Positions 11,690-22,300 are shown, counted from the first letter of the stretch. The stretch is DNA of 64,000 nt from Plotosus lineatus (GCA_024760905.1 CM045731.1:15229501-15293500); one strand, 5' to 3'. A program made the numbers and translations. The notes: generated from the letters alone by a model not told the origin.

Positions 11690-12025
11690 CTGCAGGGTAC
11701 ATTTACTCACTCACTCAGTCATCCGCTTTAATTCTACAAGGGTTAATGGGTGGCTAAAGCCTCTATCAGCCAAAATTGGACAAAGCAGGGTAAGTGGGGT
11801 GCATCCTAAAGAGCTTGCCACACCACTGCAGAGCCAGCACACACACAAACATTCAAACCTACTGTACACCTAAGGGTAATTTGGAATAGCCAATTATTCC
11901 AATATGAAAGAACTGTGGAAGAAAACAAGAATACCCTGAGGAAACCTACGCAAGCACAGGGAGAATATGCAAGCTGCACACAGAAACACTTGAACCCAGG
12001 ATCTTCTTGCTGTGAGGTAGACGTA
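11690..12025 (-). mobile_element. DANA/Mermaid-type SINE
   Basis: Minus-strand order: CTCACAGCAAGAAGATCCTG with a B-box-like GGTTCAAGTG, then TTCTGTGTGCAGCTTGCATA, body, and tail near 11,720. Copy B partner at 44,255-44,565. Confidence 0.65.
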
Positions 12026-12210
12026 TTAATAAATGCATTTTCATTAATGTTGCATAATGACTTGTATCTGTGGATTGTTGTGTTTTTGTAAAATCAGCAG
12101 GTTGCATTTAAAACTGGGATTTATTGGGAAATACAGAGGTCAGGATGTTATATTTGCGTGGTGACCTCGAAAAGCCAATCACATGGACAAAACCTTATTT
12201 TACAGATCTA

Positions 12211-13180
12211 TCTCAGTAAGACAGAATACATGTGTATGAATCACAAGGACCCAACAGGAACGGTGAGGTTAGAGGGAACAGACATAAAGAAGGTGGAGGA
12301 TTTTAAGTACTTTGGCTCAACAATCCTGAGCAATGGAGAGTGTGGAAAAGAGGTGAAGAAGCGTGTGCAGGCAGGTTGGAATGGTTGGAGAAAAGTGTCC
12401 GAAGTGATGTGTGATAGGAAGGTATCGGCAAGAATGAAAGCAAAAGTGTACAAGACGGTTTTGAGGCCAGCGATGCTGTATGGGTTAGAAACAGTGGCCC
12501 TGGGGAAAAGACAGGAGGCAGAGCTGGAGGTAGCAGAGATGAAAATGTTGAGGTTCTCTTTGGGAGTAACGAGGATGGATAGGATCAGGAATGAGTACAT
12601 CAGAGGGACAGCACATGTTAGAGGTTTTGGAGACAAAGTCAGAGAGGCTAGATTGAGATGGTTTGGACATGTACAGAGGAGGGATAGTGAGTGTATTGGT
12701 TGTAGGATGCTGAGGTTGGAACTATCAGGCAGAAGGACTAGAGGAAGACCAAAGAGAAGATTTATGGATGTGGTGAAGGAGGACATGAAGGCAGTTGGAG
12801 TAAGAGTAGAAGATACAGAGGATAGGGTGAGATGGAAGCAGATGGTTTGCTGTGGCGACCCCTGAAGGGAAAAGCCGACAGGAAAAGAAGAAGGACAGCA
12901 CATGTAAGATGTTTTGGTTTTGGAGACAAAGTCAGAGAGGCTAGATTGAGATGGTTTGGACATGTACAGAGGAGGGATAGTGAGTATATTGGTAGTAGGA
13001 TGCTGAGGTTGGAACTACCAGGTAAAAGGCCTCGAGGAAGACCAAAGAGACGATTCATGGATGTGGTGAAGGATGACATGAGGGCAGTTGGTGTAAGAGA
13101 AGAAGATGCAAAGGATAGGGTGAGATGGAGGCAGATGATTCGCTGTGGCGCCCCCTGAAGGGAAAAGCCGAAAGCTGAAA
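12211..13180 (+). mobile_element. Two head-to-tail RTE-type LINE 3' ends
   Basis: The first part (12,211-12,893) encodes the C-terminal half of an RTE-like ORF2 (SKTEYMCMN ... RWFGHVQRRD ... RRFMDVVKED) and ends with the family tail CTGTGGCGACCCCTGAAGG and AAGAAG. A second, shorter copy of the last 280 bp follows immediately (12,894-13,180). Copy B is empty at about 45,847. RT catalytic motifs are absent, so both are dead 5'-truncated copies. Confidence 0.85.
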
Positions 13181-13299
13181 ATTTTTCAGTTTTTTGATAG
13201 CAAGGGGTTTTATCAATAGAGTCAGGGATAGAGGAGTCGATGATAAGCTGATTAAAATCCTTTATTACTCGAGATGAAAGAGTTGGACGTGTGGGCTAA

Positions 13300-13580
13300 T
13301 GAAGGCTAAAAGATCTTCAGCAGGATTCATCCATCACATTTCTCAGTTAACATCATCTGGTGTAATCTGTTACATGCTTTGTGACTGGTCTGACCATCAC
13401 TGCCCCACCCGACCCTTCAGAGTTTCCTGTACGAGCCTTTGTGTTCTACGGTGGCTGCAGGGTCAGATTTACCAAAAGCTGGAAGCGAGCTAGAGTTGTA
13501 TCGATCCCACATCTGAGAATAACACCGATCAGTGCAGCTTCTCTTTGTGCAAAAGGAAGAAGTCAATTATAAAATCAATT
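13300..13580 (+). other. Segment conserved between copies with an open frame, coding status unresolved (copy A)
   Basis: The plus frame 13,381-13,572 (63 codons) contains PDPSEFPVRAFVFYGGC. Copy B has a matching frame at 46,094-46,279 with mostly conservative changes. I do not recognise a domain; other frames are also partly open. Confidence 0.25.
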
Positions 13581-13671
13581 ATAAAAAGGTAAATAAATGG
13601 AGTGAGAAGTCGAAATAGAGAAACGAGACTGGTGTCTGGATACAGAAGCACTATTTTGGAAAGTTTTTGTC

Positions 13672-13975
13672 TGTAAGAACTCTCTCTGTAGAAGCTCTTA
13701 TGTAAACCTGCACGATCTGGATTCCTTTATCTCAACGTCTTAGAGCGCTCCGGGAGCAACAGACAACGAACCACACGAGTGAAATCAGTCTGGTTTATTC
13801 ATCAGAAGCTCATAGTCCAATGTGAGCGGGGGTTATTTATACATGAACACAGAGTAGGAAAAAACAATGTGGTTAACACCCAGTAAGAGTTAACATTAGG
13901 CGAGTAAGCATGGACTTCTTTATCACCCTGCAACTGTCCTTGGTTCAGAGTACATTCGTCATAGCATCGGGTGGG

Positions 13976-14006
<31 letters not shown>

Positions 14007-14106
14007 GTATGTGTGTATGTATGTGTGTGTGTGTGTGTATGTGTGTGTGTGTATGTATGTGTGTGTGTGTATGTGTATGTGTGTATGTATGTGTGTGTGT
14101 GTATGT

Positions 14107-14138
<32 letters not shown>

Positions 14139-14164
14139 GTGTATGTATGTGTGTGTGTGTATGT

Positions 14165-14196
<32 letters not shown>

Positions 14197-14459
14197 GTGT
14201 ATGTGTGTGTGTATGTATGTGTGTGTGTGTATGTATGTGTGTGTGTGTGTGTGTAGATATCACCATATCATGTTATTTACAAAACTGCGTGCATTCGTAC
14301 GTAGGTATGATAAAAGAGGGACAGCCTTGAACATCCAGTTAGGTCTGGTTGATGTTTTACACAAAACTTAGGGACATCGGGGTACAACAGGATAAGGAGA
14401 ACTTCTTGCTTCATGGTTCAATAAACATGTACGTATTAGGTCAGAGATATATTCTAACA
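13672..14459 (-). repeat. 3' LTR of the retrovirus
   Basis: This LTR is 788 bp and begins and ends TG...CA. On the minus strand a TATAAATAA box (about 13,835-13,845) lies about 45 bp before an AATAAA (13,793-13,798), so the R region is short. A TG-rich, partly TATG-interrupted microsatellite fills 13,972-14,254. Outside that tract I see no difference from the other LTR. Confidence 0.9.
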
Positions 14460-14472
14460 GTTCCCCTCTTTT
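14460..14472 (-). other. Polypurine tract beside the 3' LTR
   Basis: On the minus strand AAAAGAGGGGAAC runs straight into the TG of the 3' LTR, as expected for plus-strand priming. Confidence 0.8.
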
Positions 14473-14679
14473 ATACTTTAATGTTCATGAAGTATAAATC
14501 ATTCGTTAATAAATCGTTGCAGAATACACAAAGGTTCAGCGGGTGTCGAAGGTCGGGATCTTTCAGGAGACCAGGGACCGCGGTTGATCGGGGTCTGTGC
14601 TTGAAGGGCAGCTTGAGCTGCGACGCCCTTCGCCCACTGCCTCGAGATACTCGGGTCCCCTCAAGATCCCGACCCCTCA

Positions 14680-15226
14680 CTACACCCGGGACGAAGGGTA
14701 AGAGGTGCCATCGGACTGCGCATCCAGTTGCGTATACTTTGGTCCACTGAAAGCGTCCATCAGGGCCCACACACGATTCAGCAGACACCTAAGGATGCAA
14801 GGTCCGAACACACACACCAACAGCAGACAAATGCATACAGGCACAAACATGGTTAAATATGGAGTGAAGATGCCAAAAAGGGAATGGAGGAAACCCCAGC
14901 CATAATTTGGACTTTCGTCGTGTCGCAATTGGGCTGCTACCGCACGCATTTTGTGCAGGGCTTGAGATATATTCCCCCCAGGTGAATCGTTCGGTGGACC
15001 ATCATATCGCCAAAAACATATGGGGTACTGAGAAGCCTGAATTTGGATCTGGGTGGTGTCGTAGAAAGATTTCTGACTGATTATAAGTTCCCCACTCGCC
15101 CCGGACCCACGTCGAGTTGATGATGGTGTAACTGTCCCTAGAAGGGGTATATACGTATGGGGTTCCTCCATCATGGGGAAACAGAGAGCAAACAATACAT
15201 TCTTCTAAAGTTACATCACGTTTCAC
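14680..15226 (-). pseudogene. env: Retroviral env, transmembrane-subunit remnant
   Basis: Two overlapping frames (15,002-15,226 and 14,680-15,195) carry the remains. The second ends with a long hydrophobic membrane span (PVCICLLLVCVFGPCIL region) and a cytoplasmic tail. N-glycosylation-type NST and NQS sites lie in the first. I see no CX6CC or fusion-peptide region, so most of the subunit is lost. Confidence 0.65.
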
Positions 15227-15439
15227 ATAAAATTCAAATACTGCCAGAACATGTTATTTTCAAGATGACGGTAATATGTACAAAGACCCGGGGCTGAGCA
15301 CATCAGCCCGAGCAAGAGCAGAACATGGAGGGTATACATAACACAGGATATTTTTGGTTATCCGTTCCCAGTACGAGAGGGTGTAAAGGTGGTACTGTAG
15401 CTTATGTTGAGCCGAACTGCTAGGAAAACACTTCTCCTC

Positions 15440-15529
15440 TTAGGAGATATATGTCTTAAGACCTGGAACAGAGGTAATAAAGATAGACAACATCATGGTC
15501 ACACAAAAACAAACAATACAATACTTCAT
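15440..15529 (-). pseudogene. env: Retroviral env start, signal-peptide remnant
   Basis: The ATG at 15,527-15,529 opens 29 codons with a hydrophobic core typical of a signal peptide, then TAA at 15,440-15,442. It overlaps the integrase stop by four bases, a usual pol/env arrangement. The surface subunit that should follow is deleted or destroyed. Confidence 0.6.
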
Positions 15530-16656
15530 TGTGGAGTTTTCTTCAGTCTGGTAGCATGGATCCACTGTGGAAAGAGGTCAGTTAGTACGGCGGTACGAGT
15601 TACAGCGAGTATCCCCGTGGGCTCACTGTAAGGAGAGTCTCCCAAAGAGGAATTTAGTTTCACAAATTTCTTGACCAGCACCTTGTCTCCTACCTTGAAG
15701 GCATGAGTGCTTGCATCGGCCGGGACCGAAGTATTCTGATTAGTGCGTTCCCAATAGTCATTTAGGACCTTAACAAGGCCCACGGCATACTCGCTCATGT
15801 GTATGTCTAGATCTTCCGTACCCAAAGCCTGTTTTCCCTTCCTCCAAGGCGCGGGAAAGGGTCTCCCCATTACCACTTCATAAGGGGATAGATTCCCTAA
15901 GGCCACCTGCGAGGTCATCCGCAGATCCGCTAGGACCACAGGCAGCACCGAAACCCAATTCCTGGATCCGGTGGCGTGCATTGCTTTTCGTAATTTTCCT
16001 TTAATGGTTCTGTTTGTTCGTTCCACGATTCCGGAGGACTGAGGGTGATATGGGACATGGAAACGCCAATTGATCTTTAGCTCTTGGGCCAACAGTTGAG
16101 TGACTTTTGAGGTGAATGGTGTGCCTTTGTCCGAATCAATACCCAACGGGAGGCCATATCTGGGAATAATTTCCTGTGATAACTTTTGAACCACTACTCG
16201 GGCGTTTTCGTTCCCACACGGGAAAGCTTCAACCCATCGAGAGAATTTATCCACGATAACCAATAGATATTTAAAGGGGCCCTGCCGGGGCATGTGGGTA
16301 AAATCTATCCGCCACTCCTGGAAGGGAGTATCTGGTTTCGGCAGATGCTGATGTGATGCATGTGGTTTGGACACATTGTTCTGTGCACAAATCAGGCATT
16401 TGTCCAGAATGCTGTGCACCGTAGAGGCTAGTTGTCGTATACAAAAATCTTTTTCCATATCTGTCACCACCCCTCTTCGACCGCGATGTGTAGGCCCGTG
16501 AAACTCGCGGACGAGGAAAGAAAGGCAGTGCGTGGACAGACATAAGCGACCGGTCGAATCGAGTAGAATGCCGTCACCCGAGGGCTGAGAGCCCTGCGAG
16601 GACCAAAAATCAGTGTCTTCTGTGGACGCCGAGGACTGAAGGGATTTCAGATCCAA
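15526..16656 (-). pseudogene. pol: Retroviral integrase (pol, part 4), long open frame
   Basis: The open frame has 376 codons. It has an HHCC zinc finger (HGPTH ... CLIC) and a DDE core: D in WRIDFTH, D in GIDSDKG and E in SSGIVERTN, all present. A C-terminal domain follows and ends ATRLKKTPQ. This is the best preserved protein of the provirus. Its stop codon overlaps the env ATG as ATGA at 15,529-15,526. No in-frame start for separate expression is expected, as it belongs to the pol polyprotein. Confidence 0.9.
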
Positions 16657-17135
16657 GTCAGGAGGGCGCTAAGCATGTGTGAGGTTGACACCAGCGCGGG
16701 CTGCAGGAACGGCGGCATGGAGCCGAGCGAGGCAGCCTGTTTAGCCGCGCGGTCAGCCAAAGAGTTACCTCGTGCCTCATCAGTGTGGTCAGAGGAATGA
16801 CCGCGGGTCTTTACGATCGCTAAACGGAGCGGGAGATTGCAGGACACAATAAGATCCTGGACTAAGGTGGAATGTGAAATGGGCTTACCGTCAGCAGCAG
16901 TGAAACCACGAGATTGCCAGATACGGCCGAAATCATGCGCCACCCCAAAAGCGTAACGAGAGTCAGTGTATATAGTAACATCCTGGTCGGAAGCGAGTGC
17001 ATGCCCGAGTGAGCGCATATAACTCTGCTGCTTGAGCGGAATTAAAGGGAAGCGAGTACGCTTCCAAAACTTGGTCCGTAAGGAACATACTGCGTGAGTC
17101 CGCAGAGGAACACTCCGTCGGAGGGTTTCGAGCAT
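16647..17135 (-). pseudogene. pol: Retroviral RNase H, C-terminal part (pol, part 3)
   Basis: The frame contains the YTDSRYAF motif with its catalytic aspartate and a later TRGHSSD...GNSLADRAAK block, the histidine and aspartate region of RNase H. The true frame enters it at about 17,010 by a frameshift. Confidence 0.8.
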
Positions 17136-17677
17136 GACCCGTCTACAAACAGGGAGAGACCTGTGGAGAGAGGAGTAGACATTAAGTCGGATCTAATGCT
17201 GGTGTCATGAACAATGGTGTCCATGCAGTCATGCTCCAATGGTTCGCAGTCGTCATGAGCATTAAGCAGGCGCTGTAGAGCCTGCGCCACGTTATCTAGG
17301 GAAGAGGAACAGGATATAGTTAGGTTGTCAGTAGCACAAAGGATGGCCTCGTAACCTGAACGACGTTGAGAAGACATGTGTTGTGTAGACAGAGTATTAA
17401 GGATATGCCTAACCTGATGGCTGGTGTGTAAAACGAGTGGATGAGAGAGCACTATTTTTTCTGCTTCGAGAACTAACACCGCACTGGCAGCGACAGCGCC
17501 GAGACAGGCAGGTAAACCCTGAGCCACAGTATCTAGAGTTTTGGAGAGGAAAGCACAAGGCCTAAGTCCCCCGTGGTCCCGCCGCCAAGACTCCAGAAGC
17601 CGTGCCGGCCTGGTGAGCGACGAGAGATGAAAGGGTTTGTTGTAATTCGGGAGCCCGAGAGCCGGCGCGCGGAGCAT
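17042..17677 (-). pseudogene. pol: Retroviral RT connection and start of RNase H (pol, part 2)
   Basis: The open frame has 211 codons. It includes a connection-domain block (FLSKTLDTVAQG) and the first RNase H motif (FVDGS). It overlaps both neighbouring frames, so at least two frameshifts are needed to read the enzyme through. The second RNase H motif region (about 17,020-17,050) is readable only in a different frame. Confidence 0.75.
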
Positions 17678-19062
17678 AGGGCCGACTTCAGGGCTTTGAA
17701 TGCGCCCAGCATGTCCTCAGTCCAGACCAAGGGTTGATGAAGAGGGTCAGTGTGAGCCACGGCAGAGCGTAAACGCTTGTCATAAAAGGAACAGTCCGGG
17801 ATCCATTGGCGGCAGTAGTTAATGAGCCCCAGGAAAGCCAGGAGCGCTTGTTTAGTGGCAGGCTTCTGAGTGTCCACTATGATCTTGACGCGATCCTGAG
17901 TAAGGCGTTTTATCCCGTGAGAGAGCTCATAGCCCAGATATATCACAGTGGGGAGGCAGAACTGTAACTTGGGCTTGGAGACCTTGAAACCCTTTTTTTC
18001 CAGTAAGAGGAGCAACTGGACAGTGGCGTCGAGGCATAGTTCATAGGTTAGGCCGGACACCAGGAGGTCATCAGCATAAGAGTGTACGCAGGAACCAACG
18101 GGGACGTCCAAAGAACCCAACGCGTCCCTAACTGCAGCCGAAAACACGGCCGGAGAGTCAATAAATCCTTGAGGTAATCTAGTCCACGTGTACTGTCGCT
18201 GCCGATGTGTGAAAGCGAAGAGAGGTTGTGTGCTTGGCTCAACAGGGATACTAAAAAACGCCGAGCACAGGTCGATTACGGAAAAATGAGTGTGATCGCA
18301 AGGAATAGAAGCCATAATAGAGGGCACATCCGGAACAACCGGTGAAACTGGAACGATGAGCTCGTTAATTTTTCTGAGGTCTTGTGTCAGACGCCAGGAA
18401 CCGTCCGGCTTGGGAACCGGGTTCACAGGCATGTTATAAGGGCTTGTGCACGGCACAATGATACCCTGTTCCAAAAGAGCGGCCAAAATAGTGTCGATAC
18501 CCAACATTTTTTTAGGCGACAAGGGGTATTGTCGGATGTACACGGGCGAAATGTGCTTCACGGTAGCTTCATATGGGACGCAGTCCACACAACCCACGTC
18601 ATTCTTATGCTCTGCCCAAAGATTGGTGGGCAGTGTATCGAGTACAGGGGGCGAGGTGGAACTCGCCACGCACGCCGAATTAACATTAAAAGGCAAGGGC
18701 TGCGCTTGCAATGATAACAGAGAAACGGAAGAGGTGTCGCACGTTCGGATGGTCATGCTCGAACCTTGGAAAGAGATTTGGAACCCCAGAACACTCATGA
18801 GGTCACGGCCTAACAAATTAAAGGGGCATTCGGGTGGCGTATATGGGGAGGAGAAGGGAACCCCATCTATTCCCACAGTAATGACAATTTCCCGGTTTTT
18901 TTTATACGAATCCTTCCTTCGATTCTTATCCCTCGGACCCTTTTCTTTACTCATTAATTTAGGTTTGGGGACACTCTGAGTCACCTTCTTGGGCTCGAAG
19001 AGCTTTTTAAGTTGCAACCAGTACGAGCGCATTTCATACCATTTAACATATGCCTCTTTCAT
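17533..19062 (-). pseudogene. pol: Retroviral protease end plus reverse transcriptase (pol, part 1)
   Basis: The open frame has 509 codons. After a lysine-rich stretch it shows the C-terminal protease motif NLLGRDLM near residue 84, then reverse transcriptase with the LPQGF block and the catalytic YADD motif. The protease active-site region is missing. The frame leaves the normal reading after about 17,690, where the connection domain continues in another frame. On the minus strand it lies directly below the gag fragment in the same frame. Confidence 0.85.
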
Positions 19063-19074
19063 GTATTCATAATC

Positions 19075-19296
19075 CTAGGAGGGGTTGCCCAATCCATCAT
19101 AAATCATGCGATGCGCGGATGTCAGAAATCCTGCATCAAAAGTCCCATTTCGAGGAGAGTTTGGTACTTGGTCGAGTCCCTCAGTCCATCCCGCCAAATT
19201 GCTGAGCCATGGCTCAGTATAATAAGCTAGACCACATCTATTCATCCACTCCTTCGGAGTTTCCCGGACCTTAGGCTTTGGGTAGGAATTTCCCAT
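19075..19296 (-). pseudogene. gag: Retroviral gag, N-terminal matrix fragment
   Basis: The frame opens with Met-Gly (MGNSYPKPK), the context for N-myristoylation of retroviral matrix proteins, and runs 73 codons to TAG at 19,075-19,077. The same frame stays open below this stop into the protease/RT frame. Capsid and nucleocapsid sequence is not visible, so a large internal deletion has removed most of gag. Confidence 0.7.
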
Positions 19297-19370
19297 TGTC
19301 TATCTTCTAACAAAAACAAAAAATACGTTGGCATACAGGAATACACGTGCACCTTTTGTATCGCGCTCTT

Positions 19371-19484
19371 CCCAGTTATAGCAACTGAGGATAACCCGTC
19401 CCAGTTATAGCAACTGAGGATAACCGTCCCAGTTATAGCAACTGAGGATAACCCGTCCCAGTTACAGCAACTGAGGATAACCGT
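19371..19484 (-). repeat. Four tandem 28/29-bp repeats in the retroviral leader
   Basis: Units of 29, 28, 29 and 28 bp start at 19,371, 19,400, 19,428 and 19,457. Each contains CAGTTATAGCAACTG, a 5-bp inverted repeat around a 5-base loop (the last unit has C for one T). They lie between the primer-binding site and the gag start, where packaging signals usually are. Confidence 0.9.
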
Positions 19485-19565
19485 CCCTTATGAAAAGGGG
19501 ATACCAGACGCTCAGATACTGCTAACCAGGTAGTCAAACAAATCTTGTCTTACCTGATCAGGAGT

Positions 19566-19583
19566 ATCACGTCGGGGTCACCA
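19566..19583 (-). other. Primer-binding site matching tRNA-Trp
   Basis: Plus-strand ATCACGTCGGGGTCACCA is the 3' end of vertebrate tRNA-Trp including CCA, so the viral strand is complementary to it over 18 bases. Three bases separate it from the 5' LTR. tRNA-Trp is the primer known from avian leukosis-type viruses; that alone does not set the class. Confidence 0.85.
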
Positions 19584-19586
19584 AAT

Positions 19587-19889
19587 TGTAAGAACTCTCT
19601 CTGTAGAAGCTCTTATGTAAACCTGCACGATCTGGATTCCTTTATCTCAACGTCTTAGAGCGCTCCGGGAGCAACAGACAACGAACCACACGAGTGAAAT
19701 CAGTCTGGTTTATTCATCAGAAGCTCATAGTCCAATGTGAGCGGGGGTTATTTATACATGAACACAGAGTAGGAAAAAACAATGTGGTTAACACCCAGTA
19801 AGAGTTAACATTAGGCGAGTAAGCATGGACTTCTTTATCACCCTGCAACTGTCCTTGGTTCAGAGTACATTCGTCATAGCATCGGGTGG

Positions 19890-19925
<36 letters not shown>

Positions 19926-20074
19926 GTATGTGTGTATGTATGTGTGTGTGTGTGTGTATGTGTGTGTGTATGTATGTGTGTGTGTGTATGTGTATGTGTG
20001 TATGTATGTGTGTGTGTGTATGTATGTGTGTGTGTGTGTGTGTGTATGTATGTGTGTGTGTGTGTGTGTATGTA

Positions 20075-20106
<32 letters not shown>

Positions 20107-20372
20107 TGTGTGTATGTGTGTGTGTATGTATGTGTGTGTGTGTATGTATGTGTGTGTGTGTGTGTGTAGATATCACCATATCATGTTATTTACAAAACTG
20201 CGTGCATTCGTACGTAGGTATGATAAAAGAGGGACAGCCTTGAACATCCAGTTAGGTCTGGTTGATGTTTTACACAAAACTTAGGGACATCGGGGTACAA
20301 CAGGATAAGGAGAACTTCTTGCTTCATGGTTCAATAAACATGTACGTATTAGGTCAGAGATATATTCTAACA
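19587..20372 (-). repeat. 5' LTR of the retrovirus
   Basis: This LTR is 786 bp, with the same TATA and AATAAA signals, and a TG-rich microsatellite at about 19,886-20,167 whose pattern of interruptions differs from that in the other LTR. Confidence 0.9.
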
Positions 20373-20392
20373 TTGTCTTACTGTGGGATGTT

Positions 20393-20578
20393 TCATATTA
20401 TTGGATTGACAACATAGTGATGCTTTACTGGAGACCAGAGTCTGTGCCCTTCTATTGCTTTGTCATTCAGTACCTCTGACACAACGACCTGCACATTGTG
20501 TGATGTAGAAGTGGATGTCTCGACATCATGTTTCTTCTCTTGATTGCTCGCAATGAACTTGTACTTCAAGCTCTCCAC
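20393..20578 (-). other. Conserved exon-like open frame (copy A)
   Basis: A minus frame of 61 codons (ESLKYKFIASNQEKKHDVET...) starts after an AT-rich stretch and has no ATG at its start. The partner at 46,411-46,599 stays open despite an in-frame size difference. Possible internal exon of an unknown gene. Confidence 0.3.
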
Positions 20579-20889
20579 GTTAGTATAAATAATTATTATC
20601 TGTGATCATGTTTAAACCCCTCCCCCTCCCCCAGCTAACTGGTCGGCCATGTCTCTCACTGTCTACAGTGTCTTAAAAGAAGAAATGTTGATTTTTATCA
20701 AGGGTAGGCTGCATAGCCATCAGCGTGTTTCTGCCCTGCGATGGCGAGTTGTCCAGGGTGTATTCTGCCCTTGCCCAGAGTCGTCCGAGATTTTAATATT
20801 AGACTTGTGTTTAAGTTTAACAAGAAGCTTCCTGTTGTATTGCAAACACTGACATCAAGAATAGAGCAGAATTCAAACAAGCATCTGTT

Positions 20890-20894
<5 letters not shown>

Positions 20895-20949
<55 letters not shown>
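20895..20949. repeat. (TG)n microsatellite
   Basis: Partner in copy B is (TC)n(TG)n at 47,049-47,120. Confidence 0.95.
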
Positions 20950-20950
<1 letters not shown>

Positions 20951-21166
20951 CCTCTGAATTTCCTTCTTGGTCAGATATCATCATGTCCAGCAGAGTGTGG
21001 CCAAAACACAAACATCATCGGATGAGGGACAGGCAGGGCGTGAGAGTTCAAAGGCCATGTATGGCCCCATCTCCTGGACTGTTTATCAAGTTATTGTGCC
21101 CAAGTTCACAGTTTATATTCTGTATATCAGGAAACCACAGGGTGAGAAAACACAGAGGCTTAATGT

Positions 21167-21511
21167 TCAGGTCAGTTCATTTTCTGTAACCGCTTAATCC
21201 TGATTTGGGTCACGGGGAGGCTGGTGCCCATCCCAGCCAACTTCGGGCAAGGGCAGAGTACACCCTGGAATCTCGCCAGGCCATCGCAGGGCGGAAACAC
21301 GCCAACGGCTTTGCAGCTACTCTTTACGAAAGTCAGCAATGGTTCTTTTACATGCCTCACACCATAGACAGTGGGAGACATGGCCGGCCTTTGATAACCC
21401 AGTTGGCTGCACTGGGGTGGGACAGGGACAACCTTGTGGAGAGTGGGACTCAAACCCCCAACCTTTGGATCAGCGATCCAGCGCCCTATACCACTAGACC
21501 ACCACTGCCCC
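21167..21511 (-). mobile_element. tRNA-derived SINE, tail type 1
   Basis: Flanked by AGAGGCTTAATGT (21,154-21,166; 21,512-21,524). Copy B is empty near 47,337. Confidence 0.9.
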
Positions 21512-21565
21512 AGAGGCTTAATGTCTCCAAGTTAAAGATTTTCATTCACCAAATTTTCAGAACAA

Positions 21566-21613
<48 letters not shown>

Positions 21614-21989
21614 TTTCATTAATTCACAGGAGTCCGAGTCGGATATCAGACTGACTGCGAAGTAAATAACTCAGAAGTATATTACAGGAGAGTTCCACAA
21701 GCTGACTGGTTAAAGCTCTGAGTAACATCTGAATGTAAATGTTGGACTAAAACTTCAGGTTGCTATGGTTACTGGTTTTAAAATCTGTGAACCCTTCATA
21801 TATATATATATATATACTAGTATAGACTTGCTTGGAAATTCATGTGGTTGAAACTGGTATCTGGCCCTCTTACGGTTACTGAGAAATTTCCTTTTATTTC
21901 TTCTAACTTCTCCCTTTATCTTTATTGCTGACCTGCCTGGTGTGTTCCTCTAGCTTCATGATGCTGTTTGTTCACTCATGTTCTCGAAC

Positions 21990-22300
21990 AAACATCTGAG
22001 GCTTGAGCAGCTGTATTTATAAATTACACACAGGTGGACTCTATTTACTAATTAAAGGCACTTTGTAATACTGAATTTTATTTTGGAGTGTCAGAGTAAA
22101 GAAAACTGAATAAAAATGCAAGCCACACCTTTCTGATTTTTATTCTTAAGAAATTTTAAACTCATGTATTCATTTTCCTTTCACCTCACGATTATGCCAC
22201 ACTTTCTGTTGTTTCATCAGGTAAAATTCATTTGTGGTTGTAATGTCACAAAATGGTTCAAGGGGTCGAAATAATTTTGCAAACTCTTGTAAATGATAAT
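21990..22300. mobile_element. Tc1-like transposon end, degraded
   Basis: The stretch GTGGACTCTATTTACTAATT and, at 22,224-22,296, the block TTTGTGGTTGTAATGTCACA followed by TTCAAGGGGTCGAAATAATT are typical of the subterminal and terminal repeat of a common fish Tc1-like family. No transposase. Absent from copy B. Confidence 0.45.

Larger units (their letters stand above)
13672..20372 (-). mobile_element. Endogenous retrovirus, 6.7 kb, minus strand, two near-identical LTRs
   Basis: LTRs with TG...CA ends lie at 13,672-14,459 and 19,587-20,372. The host duplication is TTGTC on both sides (13,667-13,671; 20,373-20,377), and the empty site in copy B is at 46,382-46,386. Read on the minus strand the order is 5' LTR, primer-binding site, leader with four tandem repeats, gag start, protease end and reverse transcriptase, RNase H, integrase, short env remnants, polypurine tract, 3' LTR. 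Only about 5.1 kb lies between the LTRs, so most of gag and nearly all of env are deleted, and pol has frame changes. It is described here only as a defective copy. Confidence 0.95.

Noticed and set aside
13381..13572. Kunitz-type inhibitor because of FYGGC
   Set aside because: The other cysteines of the Kunitz fold are absent, and the glycine is not conserved in the second copy.
13910..14371. Long open frames of alternating Cys/Val/Tyr/Met or His/Thr
   Set aside because: They are the TG/CA microsatellite of the LTR read in six frames; the same holds for frames at 347-550, 1,285-1,862, 19,825-20,284 and 22,217-22,829.
18446..18979. Plus-strand 177-codon frame inside the provirus
   Set aside because: Antisense to the well-supported protease/reverse transcriptase frame.
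19371..19484. CRISPR-like array
   Set aside because: The four units are directly abutting with no spacers and lie in a retroviral leader of a vertebrate genome.
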